Assembly (NCBI RefSeq): GCF_002865645.1
Contig: NW_020194638.1
Coordinates: 1,481,974-1,545,973 of the forward strand
DNA length: 64,000 nucleotides
Source: Hyaloscypha bicolor E
Taxonomy: Eukaryota; Ascomycota; Leotiomycetes; Helotiales; Hyaloscyphaceae
Direction: 5' to 3'
The position numbers and the translations under genes were made by a program. The notes under the pieces were generated by a model. It was given only the letters and a program-made list of their open reading frames with translations. It was not told the DNA's origin and ran no database searches. Below are positions 60,658 through 64,000 of the stretch, piece by piece; positions within the stretch are counted from its first letter, which is position 1; each line of letters opens with the position of its first letter.

Positions 60658-61951
60658 ATGCAGTCAATCGCGCCAGCTCCCGTGCCTCAGAGCATGCAGA
60701 ATCAGGTACAGTAACCTACCCCTCCCCCCCTCCCCATTGTCACAGTCCCTTCCCATCCCAAACCCAACCCGTTGCTGCCCCATCAGCCGGCAAGGGAGGG
60801 CAGCAGATCGCATTCGTAATCCGAAGCTTGCCCATCTTGAAGCGGCTGCCAGATTCGAAGACATTGCCTCCACTTCCCACACGCCTTCTTGACCACACGA
60901 GCTGACTCACTCTGACTTCTGCCACAGGACATGAGCGCTGATAATGGTACTGTCTCCCCTCTGCTCGTGCTCTTGCCCGCTCTCCGCTCTTGCGCCAAGC
61001 AGACAGTAATCCCACGCACACCCTACTATCATTGCTGACATGATACTCCCCCCTTTGGCAGACTTAAGAGCACAGCTCGCGGCCGTTATCAACACTTCCC
61101 AACACGGTCCTCATGGCTACAACGACGTGCAGGCATCGAGCAGCGCAAGTCCCCACGACCACAACATCGACCCGGCGATCGGCGGCCCAGGAGGAATGAT
61201 GAGCACAGGCGGAGACAGCGGCGGAGACGACAGTTTGGGTGACGGGCGCAAAGGGGGTGGAAAGCGCGAGCTGTCGCAGTCGAAGCGCGCTGCGCAGAAT
61301 CGAGCAGCCCAGGTACGTTCCGTTGCTTGCGATGGCCCGTTCTGTCGTGTGTTCGCTTTTCACGATGATCATTGTTTATTGAAGTTGGGGATACCTCGTT
61401 AAGGTTTCTTGATGGTCTCCTTGCTTTGTCAATTCTCATGTCATCCAGAGACCCCAAGCTTACGTAACCTCCCATCACAGCGTGCGTTCAGACAACGAAA
61501 GGAAGGATATATCAAGAAGCTTGAGGAGCAGGTCCGAGAGTTACACAATCTGGAGGACAATTTTAAAGCGATCCAGGCGGAGAATTATTCGTTGAGGGAG
61601 TACATCATCCATCTCCAATCGCGCCTCATCGAGTCGCAAGGCGACTATCCGCAACCACCACCCAACGTCAACCTTAGCCATCCCCATGCTCGACATGAAC
61701 ATCTTGATCATCTCCAACGACGTGATGGAGCACCCGTAGCACCTATGGCACCAATGAGTCAGCTCCAGGCCTCAGCAGCTCGGACTTTAGCTGCGGCTGG
61801 ACTTCAATCTGCAAAGCATGGACAGGAGGAGCACAGTTATGATCATGCCAAGAGATACAAGGAATCAGCAGAAGATACTGCAGCCGACGAAGAGATCATC
61901 CGTTCTCAGCTTCAGGCGAGTGCGGAAGGTCCAAATACTATGTCAATGTAA
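60658..61951 (+). CDS. kapC: bZIP transcription factor KapC
   Basis: Join 60658..60705, 60928..60946, 61062..61312, 61481..61951, giving 262 aa. The N-terminus MQSIAPAPVPQSMQNQ comes from a short first exon, and exon 2 is only 19 nt. A Gly/Ser-rich region (GGPGGMMSTGGDSGGDD) precedes the basic region KRELSQSKRAAQNRAAQ/RAFRQRKEGYIKKLEEQV. The third intron falls exactly between Gln106 and Arg107 inside that basic region. A leucine zipper (about 115-150) and the block LREYIIHLQSRLIESQG follow. Gln/Pro/Ala-rich sequence completes the protein. KapC-type factors are nuclear AP-1-like DNA-binding proteins of filamentous ascomycetes. Splice sites all preserve frame. It converges with ARP5. Confidence 0.9.
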
Positions 61952-62181
61952 AAACTGTTTTTGGTTGATGGCGTTGTTGGAGGATATGGCGTTGCCTTGT
62001 AATACTGGCTCTGGCTTCACTCACGAGTGCATGCGTTTTGGGAGGTTCTGTCTGACATTGCTCATCATTAAAACGGTTAGACAAAGGTTATAGCAAATCA
62101 ACTGTAGCAAAGCGAGTTGTTTTTATTCTTCCTTTTATGACGCCTAAGAAGCAAGTCTCGTGAACCCCTTGTTGACGCCAT

Positions 62182-63981
62182 TCAAGAATACGCATTGCCA
62201 AGATCATGTTCCTAAAAAAAACGTTAGTTCTGACAACTCTGAAGTTTAATATAGACTCACCTTCATGTACTCTGAGCCCTTCTCAAGATACTCCTCCCTA
62301 GTAATAGCAGCATTCTTCCACGCACTACCTCCCGCCCACTTCGCAGCACCTTTCCAAGCATCCAAGATAGGATCCTTTGCTCTTCGTAGCGCCAACGGAG
62401 AACCAGCTGGCAGGGAAGCCCTTAAGCCATCTCTCAACCTCTCATCGAAATTCTGGAACATCGAGCTTCCACCTGTCAAAAAGATGTCCTTCAAAAATTC
62501 TTCCTGCCTTGCAACGCCATTCAATCGGTGCGTCAGGATATCAGCTGCAATCTCAACAATTCCAGCTTGATCCAGACCTGCGATCGATGGTTGGAAAATG
62601 ACTTCAGGAACCCGAATGCGCTCGACGTTTAGGTGGAGTTGGTGAGCTTCTGCTTGGCTTTTTGGGTCGAAAGGCCGTGGTCCACGGAGGAAAGCATGAA
62701 CAAGACTCTTCGTCCAGTCAGTTTGTGCATCAAGAGTATGCTGGTCCGTAAAGTCCGGATCGTATTTCAACAGATCGGTTTCAAGCGTCTTTAAACTTGC
62801 ACCAAGATCTTCCTCTTCTTCGTCGTCGCTACCTTCTCCCGTGGCTATCTGACGATACACACCCCAATCATCATCGTTAGCACCAAAATTGTCATCATCA
62901 CCTCCGCGTCTGCGTTTCTTAGTTGGGTTATCTGAGGCTAGGTTCGCAATGCTCTTCATTCGGATCTGGCTTGCAAGAGATTTGCGGTTACCCAAATCAG
63001 CCTTTAGACGTTCTCTATCTTTCATCTTCTGGATAAGGTCTGCACGAGCGTTGCGCCGCTCTTGCAGCCACCCTTCGAGATCCTTTTCTCGCTTCTCTTC
63101 GTCAAGTCGTCGCTCTTCTGCTACTCGGGCTTTCTCCTTTTCTTTCTCCGCTTTGGCTCGGGCTCGAGCTTCGTGGTTGGATTTCATGAGGCGTTGATGA
63201 CGTTTTTGTTTGAGTCCTGCTTCGTCGAGTTGGTCGTCGGGGATTTCAAGGAGGCTGAAATCGGGCTCTTCTACTTCCTCTTCCACTTCTGGGCCTCCCA
63301 CATCCTTCGTTCTGGCTTTGCGAATGGATTTGTCGAGCTCTTTAATTGTTCTTTCGAGCGCTGCTTCATCTTTCAAATCCTCAGAATCCAGCAACCGCTT
63401 GACTTCCTTCTTACTCTCGTTTGCAAGTTTCGATTGCAAATCCCTGTAGTAATCGAGTTCTTGCTCCTTTCTGATTAATTTCTCGAGTCTCATCTTAGCC
63501 GCTTGCTCTTGTAATCGTCTCCCGCTCTCCTTTCTCTTTTCCGCTATTCGGGCAAGCTCTTCTTCGCTCTTTTGAACGATTATTTCTTCGGTGTAAGGGT
63601 ATTGGATGACATGGTCACGGTCTTCCAGCCCCGTCCAGTCAAGGCATGTGCTTAATTCTTTGTCGTAGCCTTTGGACAGGTAACAGTGATCGCGGATCAT
63701 GTACTCAGTTTGAGAAGAGTTGAGCTTTCCAGGGAACGTGGGGTATTTTAATCGGATGAGCTTGAGCAGGTATTCGGCACTTTGTGAGCCACCCCAATTC
63801 AAACGTGTTGCTTGAGTCAAGAGAGCTTTGGAGTTAAGTACTGGAATGAGGTGTGTCGAACTGTGGGAAGAGGATACGACAAGTCCAGTCTTGCCGTTGT
63901 TGTAGTCGTATGAGAAAAGGGAGTCGATGCCATACGCTAGGGAGGGTGCAGAATAGCACTCAAAGATGATCTCGGTCATAG
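62182..63981 (-). CDS. ARP5: Actin-related protein 5 (INO80 complex), 5' end outside window
   Basis: Complement of join 62182..62211, 62261..63981; the first exon(s) lie past the right edge. The visible exon begins after an AG acceptor, with CT finishing a codon before MTEIIFECYSAPSLAYGIDS. Arp5 is a subunit of the INO80 chromatin remodeller. Actin-fold parts are split by a long charged, coiled-coil insertion (about 250 residues: EEELARIAEKRKESGRRLQ to the acidic GSDDEEEEDLG), as usual in Arp5. The C-terminal actin fold contains RGPRPFDPKSQAEAHQLHLN, EVIFQPSIAGLDQAGIVEI and the ATP-site DIFLTGGSSMFQNF. The final exon EHDLGNAYS, after a 49-bp intron, replaces a read-through VSLY end. A single-exon reading would lose this conserved end. 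Confidence 0.93.
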
Positions 63982-64000
63982 CTAGAATTTTGTGTCAGTG

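Noticed and set aside
60291..60905. 204-codon plus ORF before and across the start of kapC
   Set aside because: Low-complexity Ser/His/Pro composition, runs through the kapC leader and first intron; the spliced kapC model explains the region better.

Overview
This window looks like nuclear DNA of a filamentous ascomycete (Pezizomycotina). The genes have short introns of about 45-115 bp with CTAAC/CTGAC branch points. The window carries a head-to-head fungal type I fatty acid synthase pair, a kapC-type bZIP gene and an AT-rich block of LTR retrotransposons full of C-to-T/G-to-A changes, the signature of repeat-induced point mutation (RIP). I cannot assign a class with confidence; Leotiomycetes would fit but is only a guess.

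Layout: 1-8.5 kb holds the 5' part of FAS1 (beta, minus strand) and complete FAS2 (alpha, plus strand) diverging from a shared 1.75 kb promoter. At 9.5-11.3 kb is a cytochrome b2-type FMN dehydrogenase. At 11.5-12.5 kb is a decayed nucleotide-sugar dehydrogenase. 12.5-22.4 kb is gene-poor, with a broken BTB-like gene, an orphan ORF, a TIR element with a perfect 9-bp target duplication (17.07-18.12 kb) and a strict 17-bp-period degenerate minisatellite (20.8-21.1 kb). At 22.4-24.6 kb a Rab-type GTPase and the SNARE YKT6 converge; both act in vesicle traffic. At 25.6-26.5 kb is a near-perfect 0.4 kb inverted repeat. At 27.8-35.9 kb are an aromatic-amino-acid-decarboxylase-like enzyme, an ammonium transporter (four GATAAG sites upstream), a small tetraspan protein and a short-chain dehydrogenase.

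37.889-57.337 kb is one large Ty3/gypsy-type retrotransposon. It has 132-bp LTRs that differ at one base, an AGTTT target duplication, a primer-binding-site-like start and a polypurine tract. A second chromodomain gypsy element (41.464-49.705 kb, 111-bp LTRs, TAAAA duplication) is nested in it, and that element in turn holds a 303-bp solo-LTR-like insert. Both elements carry an unidentified extra ORF downstream of pol, riddled with RIP-type stops but held in one frame. These two extra ORFs are my best candidates for something undescribed.

57.3-64 kb has a putative single-pass membrane protein, an orphan ORF, the bZIP gene kapC and the 5'-truncated ARP5 (INO80 complex) gene. Exon coordinates were inferred by eye from splice signals and reading-frame continuity; no alignment or transcript data were available.
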